DNA from: Sporomusa termitida
GTDB taxonomy: Bacteria > Bacillota > Negativicutes > Sporomusales > Sporomusaceae
Direction: 5' to 3'
NCBI RefSeq assembly: GCF_007641255.1
Contig: NZ_CP036260.1
Span: 62,001 to 126,000 of the forward strand
Length of the DNA stretch: 64,000 bases
How positions within the stretch are numbered: the first letter of the stretch is position 1; each line of letters opens with the position of its first letter. Of this stretch, positions 62,416-64,000 are shown piece by piece. Both the position numbers and the translations under genes were made by a program. Below the pieces are notes generated by a model that saw only the letters and a list, made by a program, of their open reading frames with translations, was not told the origin of the DNA and made no database searches.

Positions 62416-64000
62416 ATGTTGAGCAGCATAAAAGAATCTTTAAAAAAAATAAAGGTTGACAGCGCTGCGACAGCTTCTTTAAGTGGCGGGGAATTGGCTT
62501 TAAAAACTGCCGCTGTTTGGGCTGAAGGCAGTCCGGTTCCCCAGGGGAAGAAGGAATATAAAGGGTATTGCCACATGTGCATGGCAGTTGGGTCGTGCAG
62601 CAATATCGTTACCGTAGAAAACGGTGTTGTGACGAATATTGAAGGGGATCCGGAGCGCACGACCAACCGCAGCACTTTATGCGCCCGCGGCAAGGGCGCA
62701 ATAATGAATATGTATAACCCCTATCGTATTAAAGCCCCCATGAAGCGAACCAATCCCAAGAAAGGGATGAATGAAGACCCGGGGTGGGTGGAAATCTCCT
62801 GGGAGGAGGCAATCCAAATTGCGGGGCAGAAATTAAAGGAGGTCCATGACCGCGATCCGCGCGAACTCGTGCATTTTTATGGATTTGCCGCCTACGAGTG
62901 TTCTCATGGCACCTTTGGTCATGGACATTGGGCCAAGTCCGTTTTTGGCACGCCCAATGCAAGCAGCTGCAAAGGTCAGCAGTGCGCGGTTCACTACGGC
63001 GGAGCGCTGACAATGACGGCCTTCCCTACGGTCAATTATGATGCCGCCCACGTGAAATATATCGTTGCTTTGGGGAAGGGGCTGGGGCTTGATATCGGCG
63101 GCGCTAACGGAGACGCCAGAGGCGCCGCTTATGCCTGGGAAAACGGCCTGCACAGTGTAGTAATCGGCCCTTATTGTAATATTGAAGCCGGCAAAGGCGA
63201 ATGGATTCCTTCCAGACCGGGAACGGACCTTTCCATTATTTATGCGTTATTGCATACGATTTTATATGAGTTAAACCGTTTTGATATTGATTTTGTCAAA
63301 CGGAGAACCAATGCGCCTTATCTGATTAATGGCCAGGGCGAATACGCCCGCGGCAGCAGCGGAAAACCTCAAATCTGGGATGCCGCCAGCGAAAGTATGA
63401 AAGATTTTGATGACATTAGCCTGCAGGATCCGGCCCTGGAAGGCAGTTTCGCCTGGCAGGGGGAAAAAGTTCGGCCGGCGTTTACCTTGTTTAAAGAAAG
63501 CCTCAAGAACTTTACGCCTGAATGGGCCAGCGGGATTTCCGCTATTCCTGCAGACACCTTGCGGCGAATTGCGACTGAGCTCGTTGACTACGCGCAAATC
63601 GGCAGTACTATTAATATTGACGGACAAGTCATGCCGTACCGGCCCTCATCTGTAATATTGGGCCGCGGTGTATCCAATCATGTCGATGGCACATTGATTG
63701 ATTGCTTCAGCCGTGTTCTGAATATGCTTTTAGGCAATATTGGCTATCCGGGTGGGATCACTTCTACTGGTTCGGCTCTTTATAAAAGAAATGCCGACGG
63801 TGTCGTTGAACCCATTTCCGAAGCCACGACGGCTACCAGTTTTCATTGGCCGCCGCAGTATTTGGATTTGTATGATTTTTTCCCGCACAGGCATTCCACC
63901 AATGCGCTGATGCTTCGTGTTATCTGCGATCCGCAAGCATGGGGGTTTGATTATAAGCCGACCGTGCTGTTTTCATCCGCCGCCAATCCTGTTACCTGTT
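62416..64000 (+). CDS. molybdopterin oxidoreductase catalytic subunit (partial, runs off the window)
   Basis: The frame stays open from the ATG at 62416 to the end (528 codons). The Fe-S motif is C52-x2-C55-x5-C61 with Cys89, then ISWEEAIQIAG, a probable metal-ligand region GTPNASSCKGQQC and the pterin-binding blocks IGPYCNIEAGKGEWIPSRPG and NMLLGNIGYPGG. It belongs to the PsrA/PhsA/DMSO-reductase group. There is no twin-arginine motif in the first 50 residues, so export is uncertain. GGAAG lies ten bases before the ATG. Substrate unknown. Confidence 0.9.
   Translation, partial: MLSSIKESLKKIKVDSAATASLSGGELALKTAAVWAEGSPVPQGKKEYKGYCHMCMAVGSCSNIVTVENGVVTNIEGDPERTTNRSTLCARGKGAIMNMYNPYRIKAPMKRTNPKKGMNEDPGWVEISWEEAIQIAGQKLKEVHDRDPRELVHFYGFAAYECSHGTFGHGHWAKSVFGTPNASSCKGQQCAVHYGGALTMTAFPTVNYDAAHVKYIVALGKGLGLDIGGANGDARGAAYAWENGLHSVVIGPYCNIEAGKGEWIPSRPGTDLSIIYALLHTILYELNRFDIDFVKRRTNAPYLINGQGEYARGSSGKPQIWDAASESMKDFDDISLQDPALEGSFAWQGEKVRPAFTLFKESLKNFTPEWASGISAIPADTLRRIATELVDYAQIGSTINIDGQVMPYRPSSVILGRGVSNHVDGTLIDCFSRVLNMLLGNIGYPGGITSTGSALYKRNADGVVEPISEATTATSFHWPPQYLDLYDFFPHRHSTNALMLRVICDPQAWGFDYKPTVLFSSAANPVTC

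Overview
The window looks like the chromosome of an anaerobic, diderm Firmicute of the class Negativicutes, probably Sporomusaceae (Sporomusa-like). The best single clue is an outer-membrane porin with an N-terminal SLH domain (57511-59004), the envelope signature of that class. Strong AGGAGG-type ribosome sites, pyruvate:ferredoxin oxidoreductase, ferredoxin-linked Etf and many acyl-CoA enzymes agree. No rRNA, tRNA or CRISPR array was seen. The species is inference.

Region 1 (1-15.9 kb) is an acid-catabolism locus. A LysR gene diverges from two paralogous ACS-type MFS carriers. Then come SDR, Zn-alcohol dehydrogenase, class III CoA-transferase and UbiD decarboxylase, followed by acyl-CoA dehydrogenase, EtfB, EtfA, acyl-CoA ligase and a second class III CoA-transferase. 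Three transcription units share one promoter design (TTGTTG, 17 bp, TATATT-like). The last unit has the gene content of the carnitine (cai/fix) and caffeate (car) reduction systems. A MITE-like element lies at 4307-4539.

Region 2 (16.1-23.3 kb) is a threonine/serine catabolic unit: YheO-type regulator, RidA, ACT-domain threonine dehydratase, an internally deleted permease and pyruvate:ferredoxin oxidoreductase. The 2-oxo acid released by the dehydratase is a natural substrate for the oxidoreductase.

Region 3 (23.6-29.8 kb) is a graveyard of accessory genes: VOC fragment, two broken MFS genes, an intact VOC protein, an intact macrolide 2'-phosphotransferase overlapping a truncated Eis-like acetyltransferase, an IS110 remnant and a CBO0543-type membrane protein.

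Region 4 (30.0-43.0 kb) is a sigma-54 regulon for short-chain acyl-CoA oxidation or reduction. An enhancer-binding regulator is followed by thiolase, 3-hydroxyacyl-CoA dehydrogenase, CoA-transferase, crotonase, OFA-type carrier and an acyl-CoA dehydrogenase without an obvious catalytic Glu. A second unit carries a canonical acyl-CoA dehydrogenase, EtfB and a ferredoxin-EtfA fusion. Both units have -24/-12 promoters and upstream 16-bp palindromes of one type.

Region 5 (43.1-57.4 kb) is the least familiar part: divergent aconitase X, LysR, a UGSC-family protein that has lost its U/C residues, two FAD oxidoreductases each followed by an AAHS-type MFS carrier, an AraC-type regulator with a degenerate receiver, and a corrinoid-methyltransferase-like UroD protein. 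A conserved ~175-bp upstream module, with a 95-bp palindrome-rich core, occurs twice (46141 and 54415). Region 6 (57.5-64.0 kb) holds the SLH porin, relics of a cysteine desulfurase and a serine recombinase, a LysR gene, and a three-subunit molybdopterin oxidoreductase (NrfD, 4x[4Fe-4S], catalytic subunit) that runs off the window.
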